Source of the DNA: CAYJIL01 sp964370235
GTDB lineage: Bacteria; Bacteroidota; Bacteroidia; Bacteroidales; Rikenellaceae
Length of the DNA stretch: 27,517 nucleotides
NCBI GenBank assembly: GCA_964370235.1
Contig: CAYJIL010000023.1
Span: 1-27,517, forward strand
Direction of reading: 5' to 3'
Positions 1 through 8,383 of this stretch are shown here, in pieces. Positions within the stretch are counted from its first letter, which is position 1. Each line of letters begins with the position of its first letter. A model generated the notes under the pieces. It ran no database searches. It was not told the DNA's origin and saw nothing but the letters and a program-made list of their open reading frames with translations. Position numbers and translations under genes: made by a program.

Positions 1-1
1 T

Positions 2-919
2 ATGGAAAAGATTATAGGATTAATGAATGCGCCATTTACGCCAATGAACGCAGATGGAAGTATTAATTTAGAGCCTATTGCTAAGTATGCTCAAATGTTG
101 GCAGCAAACTCAATAGTAGGTGTTTTTGTGAATGGATCTTCGGGCGAGGGTTATATGCTCACTGTCGAGGAGCGCAAGATATTGGCTGCCGAGTGGGTGC
201 GTGTTGCACCGCAAGGATTGAGAGTCATGGTGCATGTTGGTAGTTGCTGTTTGCGTGATAGCCAAGAGCTTGCACGCCACGCAGCCCAAATTGGAGCGTG
301 GGCAATTAGCACAATGGCACCGCCATTCCCAAAGATTGGGCGAGTAGAGGAGCTAGTAAAATATTGTGAAGAAATAGCTAGTGCAGCGCCACAACTGCCA
401 TTCTATTTTTACCATATTCCAGCATTTAATGGTGTGTATCTACCAATGCTAGATTTCTTAAAGGCAGTTGATGGTCGCATCGATAACTTTGCGGGCATTA
501 AATACACCTACGAAAGTTTATATGAATATAACCAATGTAGACAATACAAAGGTGGCAAGTTTGATATGCTGCACGGCCAAGACGAAACCATTCTAAACTC
601 GCTAGCGCAAGGTGGTGCACAGGGTGGAATTGGCGGCACAACCAACTACAATGCAAGAGAACTTGTAGGCATTGTAAAGGCATGGAACGATGGCGATATC
701 GAAACCGCTAGAGAAAAGCAAAATTTTGCTCAAGATGTGATAAATGTAATTTGTCGCTATCGTGGTAATATAGTGGGAGGTAAGCGAATAATGAAGTTAA
801 TGGGTATTGATTTGGGCCCCAATCGTGTGCCATTCCAAAACCTTACCGACCAAGAGGAGTTGGCTATGAAGGCCGAACTTGAGGCAATTGGTTTCTTTGA
901 GCGTTGCAATAAACTTTAA
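2..919 (+). CDS. nanA: N-acetylneuraminate lyase (sialic acid aldolase)
   Basis: Cytoplasmic class I aldolase of the DapA/NAL family that splits N-acetylneuraminate into ManNAc and pyruvate. At 305 residues it has normal family length and is complete, with its ATG at base 2. Visible motifs are the GSSGE loop at residues 45-49 (binds the pyruvate carboxylate), Tyr137 in the YHIP segment, and the Schiff-base Lys167 in the segment GIKYTYESLYEY. The next gene, 12 bases downstream, is an N-acylglucosamine 2-epimerase, which takes the ManNAc product onward. This pairing is the lyase/epimerase arrangement known from the Bacteroides fragilis nan locus (where the lyase is called nanL) and favours a sialic acid substrate over dihydrodipicolinate. 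Its promoter lies outside the window. Confidence 0.9.
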   Translation: MEKIIGLMNAPFTPMNADGSINLEPIAKYAQMLAANSIVGVFVNGSSGEGYMLTVEERKILAAEWVRVAPQGLRVMVHVGSCCLRDSQELARHAAQIGAWAISTMAPPFPKIGRVEELVKYCEEIASAAPQLPFYFYHIPAFNGVYLPMLDFLKAVDGRIDNFAGIKYTYESLYEYNQCRQYKGGKFDMLHGQDETILNSLAQGGAQGGIGGTTNYNARELVGIVKAWNDGDIETAREKQNFAQDVINVICRYRGNIVGGKRIMKLMGIDLGPNRVPFQNLTDQEELAMKAELEAIGFFERCNKL

Positions 920-931
920 TTTTTTGAACAG

Positions 932-2116
932 ATGAAACAAGAAACACAAGATTTTTTGCAGCAATGCAGAGATCGATATTTGCATGATCTAACAACCAAT
1001 ATAATGCCTTTTTGGCTAGAGTGTGGCATGGACAAAGAGAACGGTGGGCTTTATACTTGTCTCGATCGTGATGGTACGCTGATGGATACTACCAAATCGG
1101 TTTGGTTTCAGGGGCGTTTTGCGTTTATATGTGCCTATGCCTATAATAACGTAGAGCAAAAGCAAGAGTGGCTAGATGCTTCGCTTAATTGCATCGAGTT
1201 TTTGGAACGTCATTGCTTCGATAGCGATGGCCACATGTTTTTTCAGGTAACAGCACAGGGCGAGCAGGTGCAAAAGAGACGCTATGTGTTTTCGGAGTGC
1301 TTTGCTGTGATGGCAATGGCCGAATATGCCAAGGCATCGGGCGATATGAGCTATGCAAAACGAGCAATGCAGGTATATGAATCTATGCTAAATATGCTGA
1401 ATACTCCCGGTTTTCTTGCACCCAAAACCACTGTCGAGGCACGTGGGCACTCTATTACAATGATGTTGATTAATGTGGCTTTGGTACTGGGGCAGGTGGT
1501 AGATAGTGCTGCTTTGTTAGAGCAGATAAACAAGTCGATACATGACATCGAGCACTATTTTATGCTGCCTCAATACAAGGCATTGATGGAGATGGTAACA
1601 CTCGATGGCGAGTTGATAGATACTTGTGCTGGGCGAACAATCAACCCGGGGCATTGCATCGAAACGGCGTGGTTTATGATGGCTGCATCTAAGCACACTC
1701 CCAATGCCGAGCACGTAAATTCGGTGGCATTGCAAATTCTTGACTGGTCGTTTGATTGGGGCTGGGACGAGGAGCATGGCGGAATAATTAATTTTAAAGA
1801 CTGTAAAGGCTTCCCACACCAAGACTATGCACAGGATATGAAATTTTGGTGGCCGCAGTGCGAAACAATAATTGCCGCATTATATGCCTACAAAATTTCG
1901 GGTGACGAAAAATATCTGGAAATGCACCGCAAAATGCACGAGTGGACATATAAACACTTTGTCGATAACGAGCATCGTGAGTGGTATGGCTACCTACATC
2001 GTGATGGCAGCGTGGCACAACCTGCAAAGGGTAATATATTCAAAGGCCCTTTTCATATTCCACGAATGTTAATTCTTGCATCGCAATTGTGCGATGATAT
2101 ACTAGAGGGCAAATAA
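932..2116 (+). CDS. nanE: N-acylglucosamine 2-epimerase (RenBP/AGE family)
   Basis: Predicted to interconvert ManNAc and GlcNAc in the cytoplasm, the step after sialic acid cleavage. This is the renin-binding-protein type (AGE family, alpha/alpha-barrel, about 390-400 residues), not the ManNAc-6-phosphate epimerase of enteric bacteria, so no ManNAc kinase would be needed before this step. Its 394 residues match the family. Recognisable segments include NPGHCIETAWFM and WDEEHGGI, both typical of AGE active sites, plus a WPQCETI segment. It starts 12 bases after the lyase stop, so the two genes are almost certainly co-transcribed. The symbol follows B. fragilis usage, where nanE denotes this non-homologous epimerase type. 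Confidence 0.88.
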   Translation: MKQETQDFLQQCRDRYLHDLTTNIMPFWLECGMDKENGGLYTCLDRDGTLMDTTKSVWFQGRFAFICAYAYNNVEQKQEWLDASLNCIEFLERHCFDSDGHMFFQVTAQGEQVQKRRYVFSECFAVMAMAEYAKASGDMSYAKRAMQVYESMLNMLNTPGFLAPKTTVEARGHSITMMLINVALVLGQVVDSAALLEQINKSIHDIEHYFMLPQYKALMEMVTLDGELIDTCAGRTINPGHCIETAWFMMAASKHTPNAEHVNSVALQILDWSFDWGWDEEHGGIINFKDCKGFPHQDYAQDMKFWWPQCETIIAALYAYKISGDEKYLEMHRKMHEWTYKHFVDNEHREWYGYLHRDGSVAQPAKGNIFKGPFHIPRMLILASQLCDDILEGK

Positions 2117-2306
2117 CGCTGCTAGATTTACAATAAAAAAACAAGAGGTTGGATAACAAACGATTTTGCATTCTCTTAGGGTTTTGCTAATGGTTTATTG
2201 CCCACCCTCTTGCTTTATATGACAAAGTATAAAATATTTTTTTGTGCATTCGCCCTTTGGTTTCCATCTTTCCCAAACACGTTCTGACTAACTACCCAAT
2301 ACGCCT
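2117..2306 (+). other. Intergenic gap inside the sialic acid locus
   Basis: This 190-bp gap separates the epimerase from the fusion transporter. It contains two imperfectly complementary arms, 2142-2152 (CAAGAGGTTGG) and 2202-2212 (CCACCCTCTTG), with one mismatch and a loop of about 49 nt, followed by CTTTAT. I see no convincing TAnnTTTG promoter box and no coding sequence. The arms could form a long-range stem (weak terminator, processing site or mRNA stability element) but the loop is large. Low confidence in any function. Confidence 0.3.
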
Positions 2307-4844
2307 ATGAAAAACTTACTTCTAATTCTCATTTTATTTATTGCCACATCATGTGGTGTCGAAAACTCTCGCAACCACACCTCTATTGAGTGGGAGCAGC
2401 TACCTTCGTTTGTTGATACGCTTGGTCGCTCGGCTGCCTATGCTGCCATTGTAGATGGTGATTTGGTGGTTGCAGGTGGTTGCAATTTTCCTGCTAAACC
2501 AGCTAGTGAAGGAGGGCAAAAAAAGTTTTATTCCGACATCTACACCCTACAAAACGGAGCGTGGGAGCTTTCTAGCCTAACACTACCACAGCCCTCGGCA
2601 TATGGTGTGAGTGTGCAAATTGACGATGAGTTTTATTTGGTGGGTGGTACAGCAGATGGTAAAACTTCGCTAACTAGCATCTATCGATATTCGCCCAAAG
2701 AGCTTACTACTCTTAGTCCCATGCCACAAGGCAGAGACAACATGGGTGGGGCTGTAATTGGTTCGAGTATATATGTAGTTGGTGGTTTGTCTAACGGTGT
2801 TGCAAGCAATGACGTAATGGTATATGATACTCAAGATGACGAGTGGAGCGAAATAGCTCCTCTGCCGGGTGAGCCACGTGTGCAGCCAATTGTCGTTGCA
2901 CAAAATGCAGCCGAAGAGATGCGCCTATATGTGTGGGGAGGATTTAATCCCACAACAAAAAAAGTGCTTGCAAGTGGTTTTGCATACTCGCCTAGGCTTG
3001 GCGAATGGATGGCTGTTGAAAGCCTACCCAAGGCTATGGCAGGTGGTGTGGGCACGGTGGCTGGTGTGCACTCAATTATTGTAGGTGGCGGAGTAGACCA
3101 AACACGTTTTGAGTATGGTTTGGCTATAAAGAGCGATTCTCTCAAAAAAGATTATATGACTCGCAGTCCCCAGTGGTATAACTTTGGTAGCGAACTATAT
3201 TCATATAACACCATTGTCGACCGTTGGACAAAAACGGGCGATATTCCCGTTGCTAGAGCAGGCGCAACACTTGCCACAAACAAAAACGATTGGTTTATGG
3301 TAATGGGCGAAACTATGCCGGGTGTGCGATCGGCACAGGTGTGGGGTTCACAAATTGTTTCGCAGCGTTCGTTTGGTTGGATTAACTGGAGCGTAATTGT
3401 GGTTTATCTATTGGCAATGATTGGCATGGGGGTATTCTTTATGTTTAGAGCCAAAAGTTCTGACGATTTCTTTCGTGCAAGTGGTCGCATTCCTTGGTGG
3501 GCTGTGTCGGTTAGTATCTTTGCTACTATGCTATCGGCAATTACCTTCATGGCTATTCCTGCCAAAACATATGCTACCGATTGGAAGTATTTTTTGATGG
3601 CAATAACCATTTTTATTGCAGCTTTCCCCGTAGTAAAATATTACTTACCATTCTTTCGTAGGCTCAATATCACATCGGCATATGAGTACCTAGAACTACG
3701 ATTTAGCTGCACACTTCGCACAATATCTAGTGTGTTGTTTATCTTCTTTATGACAGCACGCATGGCGTTAGTTTTGTATCTGCCATCGCTTGCACTGGTT
3801 GCTGCTACGGGCATCGATATATATAGCTGTATTTTGCTGATGAGTCTCATTACCATAATTTATAGCTCGATTGGCGGTGTCGAGGCCGTAGTGTGGGGCG
3901 ATGTAGTGCAGGGAATAATATTGATGGGTGGCGCGCTGTTTACCCTTGCGTTCCTAATTACCAACACCAATGGTGAATTTATGCAAATAGCCCTTGATAA
4001 CGATAAATTCAATATCCTAAATTTTGATTTTGACTTTACCAATGCAACGTTTTGGGTGGTAGTAATTGGCGGAATTGCCTCGCAGGTTATATCATACTCG
4101 TCGGATCAAACCGTAATTCAGCGATATATGACCGTTAAGAGCGAGAAATTGGCAGCCAAAAGTATTATTACCAACGGTGTAATGAGCATTATATCATCGC
4201 TAGTGTTTTATATGATTGGAACGGCTCTATTCACATACTTTCAGAGCCAGCCCCAAGCGCTAGATGTGGCGCTACCAACGGCTGACTCTATATTCCCGTT
4301 CTTTATTATGACTAAGCTACCCGTGGGAATAGCAGGTGTTTTGGTGGCTGCTATTTTTGCAGCGTCTATGAGCACGGTCTCTTCAAACATTAACTCCATT
4401 GCTACTGCATATACAGTTGATATACATCGTTTTGTTAATCCTAATATGAACGACAAGCAAAAACTAAAACTAGCTCGATGGGCTAGTGTAGTGTTTGGGG
4501 TATTGGGCTGTGGCTTTGCCCTGCTAATGGCTACGTGGAATATCTTGTCGCTATTTGATTGGTTTAACACCATGCTCGGTTTGTTAACCAGTGGGCTAGG
4601 TGCGCTATTCTTGATGGGTATTGCATTTGATCGAATTGGAGGGAGGTCTGCACTTGTGGGTTTTGTGTTGGGCACAGCTATTTTGCTAATAATATCGATA
4701 TACACCAATCTGTCGTTTTTGATGTATGGTTTTGTTGGAATGACTACCATTACCATTATATCGCTAATTACTAGTTTTATACTCCCTCGCCAAGAGCGCA
4801 ATCTAGATGGTTTGACATGGAAACTTAGACCAAAAGCTAAGTAA
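2307..4844 (+). CDS. Kelch-propeller (NanM-like mutarotase) fused to sodium:solute symporter
   Basis: An 845-residue two-part protein. Residues 1-16 form a hydrophobic leader ending in a lipobox-like ATSC (Cys16). Residues about 25-345 hold repeated Kelch blades with VGG/WGG motifs, resembling the cyclically permuted relatives of the sialic acid mutarotase NanM/YjhT. From about residue 358 to the end there are many membrane segments of the SSS family, including the GGVEAVVWGDVVQ signature (about 523-535) and SDQTVIQRYM (about 597-606). SSS proteins include known Na+/sialic acid transporters. An N-terminus outside the membrane fits PutP-like SSS topology, which would put the propeller in the periplasm. 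Following lyase and epimerase genes, the inferred job is to convert alpha-Neu5Ac to the beta anomer and import it. Substrate is inferred from context; the architecture is read directly. A non-sialic sugar is the main alternative. Confidence 0.82.
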   Translation: MKNLLLILILFIATSCGVENSRNHTSIEWEQLPSFVDTLGRSAAYAAIVDGDLVVAGGCNFPAKPASEGGQKKFYSDIYTLQNGAWELSSLTLPQPSAYGVSVQIDDEFYLVGGTADGKTSLTSIYRYSPKELTTLSPMPQGRDNMGGAVIGSSIYVVGGLSNGVASNDVMVYDTQDDEWSEIAPLPGEPRVQPIVVAQNAAEEMRLYVWGGFNPTTKKVLASGFAYSPRLGEWMAVESLPKAMAGGVGTVAGVHSIIVGGGVDQTRFEYGLAIKSDSLKKDYMTRSPQWYNFGSELYSYNTIVDRWTKTGDIPVARAGATLATNKNDWFMVMGETMPGVRSAQVWGSQIVSQRSFGWINWSVIVVYLLAMIGMGVFFMFRAKSSDDFFRASGRIPWWAVSVSIFATMLSAITFMAIPAKTYATDWKYFLMAITIFIAAFPVVKYYLPFFRRLNITSAYEYLELRFSCTLRTISSVLFIFFMTARMALVLYLPSLALVAATGIDIYSCILLMSLITIIYSSIGGVEAVVWGDVVQGIILMGGALFTLAFLITNTNGEFMQIALDNDKFNILNFDFDFTNATFWVVVIGGIASQVISYSSDQTVIQRYMTVKSEKLAAKSIITNGVMSIISSLVFYMIGTALFTYFQSQPQALDVALPTADSIFPFFIMTKLPVGIAGVLVAAIFAASMSTVSSNINSIATAYTVDIHRFVNPNMNDKQKLKLARWASVVFGVLGCGFALLMATWNILSLFDWFNTMLGLLTSGLGALFLMGIAFDRIGGRSALVGFVLGTAILLIISIYTNLSFLMYGFVGMTTITIISLITSFILPRQERNLDGLTWKLRPKAK

Positions 4845-5077
4845 ACAACATATCAAATATTGCTTTGTGTGTAGTTTGCCACAAATGTCGTTTATTTTAT
4901 TTGTAACATTGCGATGTATTGTTGTTTGGGTAGTAAAATATGCTTTGCTTTTGCTAAACAGTGCTTTGCAGTAATGTAATTACCGTAACTATCGGTATTT
5001 GCTTTTGATTTTTTTGATAAATATAATAAAAAGTGTAATTTTTTTGCTTTTTGTGTTGTTTTTTGGTTTAAACTGGT
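4845..5077. other. AT-rich non-coding stretch after the symporter
   Basis: No coding sequence, tRNA or strong terminator is visible here. There is a small inverted repeat, TACCG at 4981-4985 and CGGTA at 4993-4997, followed by a T-rich run around 5001-5015. It could be a weak terminator for the sialic acid transcript, but a 5-bp stem is not convincing on its own. Confidence 0.3.
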
Positions 5078-5085
5078 TATCTTTG
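5055..5085 (+). promoter_or_regulatory. Putative promoter for candidate small RNA
   Basis: TATCTTTG at 5078-5085 matches the Bacteroidota -7 consensus TAnnTTTG. GTTG at 5055-5058 lies 19 bases upstream and can serve as the -33 element. No gene starts soon after it; a terminator follows about 130 bases downstream. Transcription would begin near 5091. Confidence 0.5.
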
Positions 5086-5090
5086 TGGTG

Positions 5091-5250
5091 AAATAATGAT
5101 TAAATGTAAGCCGTTCGGTGGTTGAGGTTGCAAATTAGTAAATATTTAACCTTTGGGCGGTGTGCTTACAACATAATTTAGAACTTCCTTTTTAAAACAA
5201 ATATAGTTTTGTGGGTGCTACGCTGAGAAGCGGTGCACCCTCCTTTTTTT
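5091..5250 (+). ncRNA. Candidate structured small RNA (unassigned family)
   Basis: A stretch of roughly 160 bases between a TAnnTTTG promoter and an intrinsic terminator, without a plausible reading frame. It can fold: TGTAAGC (5105-5111) pairs with GCTTACA (5164-5170), CCG/CGG can extend this stem with a 3-base bulge, and AGGTT (5125-5129) can pair with AACCT (5148-5152) inside. The 3' end is the terminator hairpin. I cannot assign it to a known RNA family. It could be a free small RNA or a leader upstream of the M16 peptidase gene, although that gene has its own promoter after the terminator. The 5' end is estimated, not observed. Confidence 0.4.
5213..5250 (+). terminator. Intrinsic terminator of the candidate small RNA
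   Basis: Hairpin with outer arms GGGTGC (5213-5218) and GCACCC (5235-5240), inner arms CGCT (5221-5224) and AGCG (5229-5232), GAGA loop, then TCC and seven T residues (5244-5250). Strong rho-independent form. Confidence 0.75.
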
Positions 5251-5278
5251 GTCTATTCCTCAAATTTGTGTGTCGTGG

Positions 5279-5312
5279 TTTGTTGCTAGTAATACATAAA
5301 TTGCTATCTTTG
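5279..5312 (+). promoter_or_regulatory. Promoter of the M16 peptidase gene
   Basis: TATCTTTG at 5305-5312 fits the Bacteroidota -7 box. TTTG at 5279-5282 and TTG at 5283-5285 supply a -33 element, the latter with a 19-base spacer. It lies about 50 bases before the ATG at 5367 and downstream of the 5213-5250 terminator, so the peptidase is likely transcribed independently. Confidence 0.6.
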
Positions 5313-5366
5313 TCTAAGCTATTTAATTAGCCGAACTCTAGAACTGTTAACTAATAAATTAAAAAG

Positions 5367-8183
5367 ATGAAGTTACTAAATCTATTCTTCTCGCTATTTG
5401 CGTTACTATTGATTGGTTGCGCTAGCCAAACCGAGAGTAGCAGTTTCTCGTTACCCTATGAGAAATATTCGCTAGATAATGGGCTCGAAGTTGTGTTGAG
5501 CCAAGATACTAGCGACCCAATTGTTACTGTTGCCATAAAGTATCACGTAGGATCATCTCGTGAGAAGGTTGGCAAAACGGGTTTTGCACACTTTTTTGAA
5601 CACATGCTGTTTCAGCGCTCAGAGAATCTTCCTCGCAACGCCTTCTTTACCAAGATAGACGAGTTGGGTGGTTCGTTCAACGGCTTTACTAGCCAAGAGG
5701 GAACATGTTACTTTGAGACTGTGCCACGCAATGCGCTAGAGAAAATTTTGTGGATGGAATCTGACAGAATGGGTTTCTTTATTAACACCGTAACCGAAGG
5801 TGGTCTTCGTCGAGAGATTGACGTTGTGTCTAACGAGAAACGCCAAGGCGAAAATCGTCCCTATGGTCACCTAAACTCTTTGATACTATCAAATTTCTAC
5901 CCACAAGGTCACCCATATAGCTGGACTGTGATTGGCGAAATTCCAGATCTACGCTCTGCGACAGTAGAGGATGTAAAAGAATTCTATTCGGAGTTCTATG
6001 TTCCTGCTAATGCTACGCTAGTGATTTCGGGCGATTTTGATGTTGAGCAAACAAAAGCGCTAGTTCAAAAATATTTTGGCGAAATTGCCAAAGGGCCAGC
6101 ACCTGAGCCACTACCAGTAACTCCAGTTACCCTTACACAAGACAAAAAGATTGTGTATAGCGATAGTTATGCACAAACACCACTACTAGCAATGGTGTAT
6201 TCTACGGTAGAGACAAACAACAAAGACAGATATGCTATTGAGCTTTTTAATGAGCTACTAGTTGGTGATGAGAGTTCGCCACTATATAAGCGACTAGTAA
6301 AAGAGAAAGCACTAGCACCCGAGGTTAGTGGTTATAATAACTCACAAGAGATTGCTGGTAATGCAATGATTTATGCAACAGCACTAGAGGGTGTTAGCCT
6401 AAACGATCTTTATAACCAAATAGACAGTGTAATTGCCGAGTTTGGCGATAAAGGTGTCGATGAGCAAGCGTTACAAAAATATAAAAACAAAATCGAAACC
6501 AACATATACAACCAAATTGTCAGCACACAAGGCAAGGCAATTAATCTGGCAGTTTCGAACACATTCTCCGATCGTCCCGACCAAATTGTCGAAGACCTAA
6601 AGCAATACAGAGCTGTAACGGCAGAAGATATAATGGCTGTGTATGAAAAATACTTTAAGAATGCCAAAAAACTAGCTGTGAGCATTGTTCCTGTTGGGCA
6701 AGAGACTTTGGCAGTAGATGGTTCGCTAGTAGCACAAGTCGACCAAGAGTCTATCGAAGACCAGCAACTATCGAGCCAAGCGGGCGAAATAGTAGATGAC
6801 CCTTATGAGTTTAGCCCCTCAAAGATTGACCGCACAAAAGAGCCCGAATATTTGGCTAACACACCAATGGTTGCAGCTCCAAAGGTATGGAGTAGCAAAG
6901 TGGGGCAAATCGAGGTGCGTGGTATAAAGTACAGCGAACTTCCGCTTGTTAACTTTAATATCACAATTGCACCGGGTATGCTCAAAGACCCAAAAGGCAA
7001 GATTGGTACAGCCTACCTAACGGCTGCTCTAATGAACAAGGGTACACAACATAAAACAGCCGATGAGCTAATGAATGCTATTGGTATGTTGGGGGCTTCG
7101 ATACATGTTTCGGCATCAAACGAAAATATCGTGATTGGCGGTAACTGTTTGGTTGATAACTTTGCGGCGGTTGTTGCCATTGTCGAAGAGATGATACTTC
7201 ACCCACGTTGGGATGCTGATGCCTTTGAGATCGAAAAAAACAAAGTGCTAGAGAGCCTAAAAATGAGCTCGACCATGCCAGCCAACATAGCTAGTCAGGT
7301 TATGAGAAACTCTATGTTTGGTGCTCAAAACCAAGAGTCAAACTCGGTGATGGGTACACCAGAGAGCATCGAGGCTATCACGCTTGACGACCTAAAGGCT
7401 TTTTATGGACAATATGTATCGTCTAATGCAGCAAAGCTTAATGTAGTAGGTGATTTGAGTGCCGAGCAAATAGAAAAGAGCATTGCATCGCTTAGCCAAA
7501 AGTGGGAGGCAAAAGAGTTTGAGCCATTCACCTATGCTAGCAGCTATCCCGACATGAAGGGTAAGGTGCTATTTATTGACTATCCCGATGCACGTCAGTC
7601 CTATATATTAATAGGTGGTCATAGTGTGGGCATAAACAACAAAGATGCATACCCGCTAACGGTAGTTAACGAAAAGCTAGGCGGAAGTGCAGGTGCACTA
7701 CTATTCAAAGTCCTACGCCTAGAGCGTGGTTACACCTATGGCGCATACTCTGGCTTTAGACAAGGCAAAGTGGGCACGTTCTATGCTCAATCGAGTGTTC
7801 AGGCAACTGTTACTCGTGAGTCGCTAGATATTTTCGAAGATATTCTAAGCAACTACGAAGAGACGTTTGACCAAGAGATGCTATCGTCAACAATATTTAT
7901 GTTAAAGGCACAAAGCTTTAGTGCTTATGAGACACCGGGTGCGTTAATTGGTATTTTGGGCTCTATTTCAAAATATGGTTTGCCAGATAACTTTATCGAA
8001 GAGCGTGAAAAGGTGCTCGATAACTTTACCCTAGAGCAGGCAAAAGAGCTAATAGATAAGTATATCGACATAGATAATATGACCGTTGTAGTGGTAGGCG
8101 ACAAAAAGAGCCAGCTATCGGCAGTTAAGAAAGCCGACATAGGCGAGGTTATTGTTGTCGATAAGGACGGAAACAAAATCTAA
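5367..8183 (+). CDS. M16 family zinc peptidase, lipoprotein
   Basis: A 938-residue single chain with two pitrilysin-type halves. The N-terminus is a lipoprotein signal with lipobox LIGC and Cys18, so it is probably anchored in the periplasm or outer membrane. The inverted zinc motif HFFEH occurs at 75-79, with Glu157 in the segment NEKRQ the likely third metal ligand. The second half (about residue 500 onward) lacks HxxEH, as expected for the structural half, and carries the LRLERGYTYG segment near residues 785-793, resembling the Arg/Tyr substrate-binding pair of M16 C-terminal domains. Many Bacteroidota encode the halves separately; here they are joined. It likely degrades peptides, but no substrate can be named. 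It is monocistronic, bounded by its own promoter and terminator. Confidence 0.9.
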   Translation: MKLLNLFFSLFALLLIGCASQTESSSFSLPYEKYSLDNGLEVVLSQDTSDPIVTVAIKYHVGSSREKVGKTGFAHFFEHMLFQRSENLPRNAFFTKIDELGGSFNGFTSQEGTCYFETVPRNALEKILWMESDRMGFFINTVTEGGLRREIDVVSNEKRQGENRPYGHLNSLILSNFYPQGHPYSWTVIGEIPDLRSATVEDVKEFYSEFYVPANATLVISGDFDVEQTKALVQKYFGEIAKGPAPEPLPVTPVTLTQDKKIVYSDSYAQTPLLAMVYSTVETNNKDRYAIELFNELLVGDESSPLYKRLVKEKALAPEVSGYNNSQEIAGNAMIYATALEGVSLNDLYNQIDSVIAEFGDKGVDEQALQKYKNKIETNIYNQIVSTQGKAINLAVSNTFSDRPDQIVEDLKQYRAVTAEDIMAVYEKYFKNAKKLAVSIVPVGQETLAVDGSLVAQVDQESIEDQQLSSQAGEIVDDPYEFSPSKIDRTKEPEYLANTPMVAAPKVWSSKVGQIEVRGIKYSELPLVNFNITIAPGMLKDPKGKIGTAYLTAALMNKGTQHKTADELMNAIGMLGASIHVSASNENIVIGGNCLVDNFAAVVAIVEEMILHPRWDADAFEIEKNKVLESLKMSSTMPANIASQVMRNSMFGAQNQESNSVMGTPESIEAITLDDLKAFYGQYVSSNAAKLNVVGDLSAEQIEKSIASLSQKWEAKEFEPFTYASSYPDMKGKVLFIDYPDARQSYILIGGHSVGINNKDAYPLTVVNEKLGGSAGALLFKVLRLERGYTYGAYSGFRQGKVGTFYAQSSVQATVTRESLDIFEDILSNYEETFDQEMLSSTIFMLKAQSFSAYETPGALIGILGSISKYGLPDNFIEEREKVLDNFTLEQAKELIDKYIDIDNMTVVVVGDKKSQLSAVKKADIGEVIVVDKDGNKI

Positions 8184-8210
8184 TACCTATATATCACCTA
8201 TGATAGTGTA

Positions 8211-8247
8211 CTCCCACCAAAGAGCTGTTCTTTGGTGGGAGTTTTTT
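8211..8247 (+). terminator. Terminator after the M16 peptidase
   Basis: Perfect 13-bp arms, 8211-8223 and 8229-8241, with a 5-base loop GCTGT and six T residues at 8242-8247. Classic intrinsic terminator. Confidence 0.92.
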
Positions 8248-8273
8248 GTCGACTAAATCTTATAGTTTATAAT

Positions 8274-8281
8274 TATATTTG
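8274..8281 (+). promoter_or_regulatory. Putative -7 box for the EF-G-like gene
   Basis: TATATTTG at 8274-8281 matches TAnnTTTG and lies just after the upstream terminator. A TTTG at 8245-8248 is 25 bases away, which is too far for a good -33, so the promoter may need an activator. Transcription from about 8288 would exclude the upstream in-frame ATG at 8279. Confidence 0.45.
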
Positions 8282-8383
8282 GTGAAATGGCGAAAATGTT
8301 TGGTGATTTGCAAAATAATTATTATATTTAAAGACTTTATCTACGTAAATATTAACGATTGTTCAACCCAAATCCAAATCGCT

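Noticed and set aside
4241..4801. 186-codon open frame on the minus strand opposite the symporter
   Set aside because: It lies wholly antisense to a strongly supported membrane protein, has no recognisable domain, and its composition mirrors the opposite strand's codons.
5224..5229. CTGAGA sequence resembling the conserved core of a TPP riboswitch
   Set aside because: It is simply the loop and adjoining stem of the 5213-5250 terminator hairpin. The other TPP core elements (the ACCTGAT and GATAATGC-like blocks) are absent, and no thiamine gene follows.
8279..8383. 35-residue N-terminal extension of the EF-G-like protein
   Set aside because: The extension has no EF-G similarity and begins inside a TAnnTTTG promoter box; the ATG at 8384 gives a standard N-terminus.
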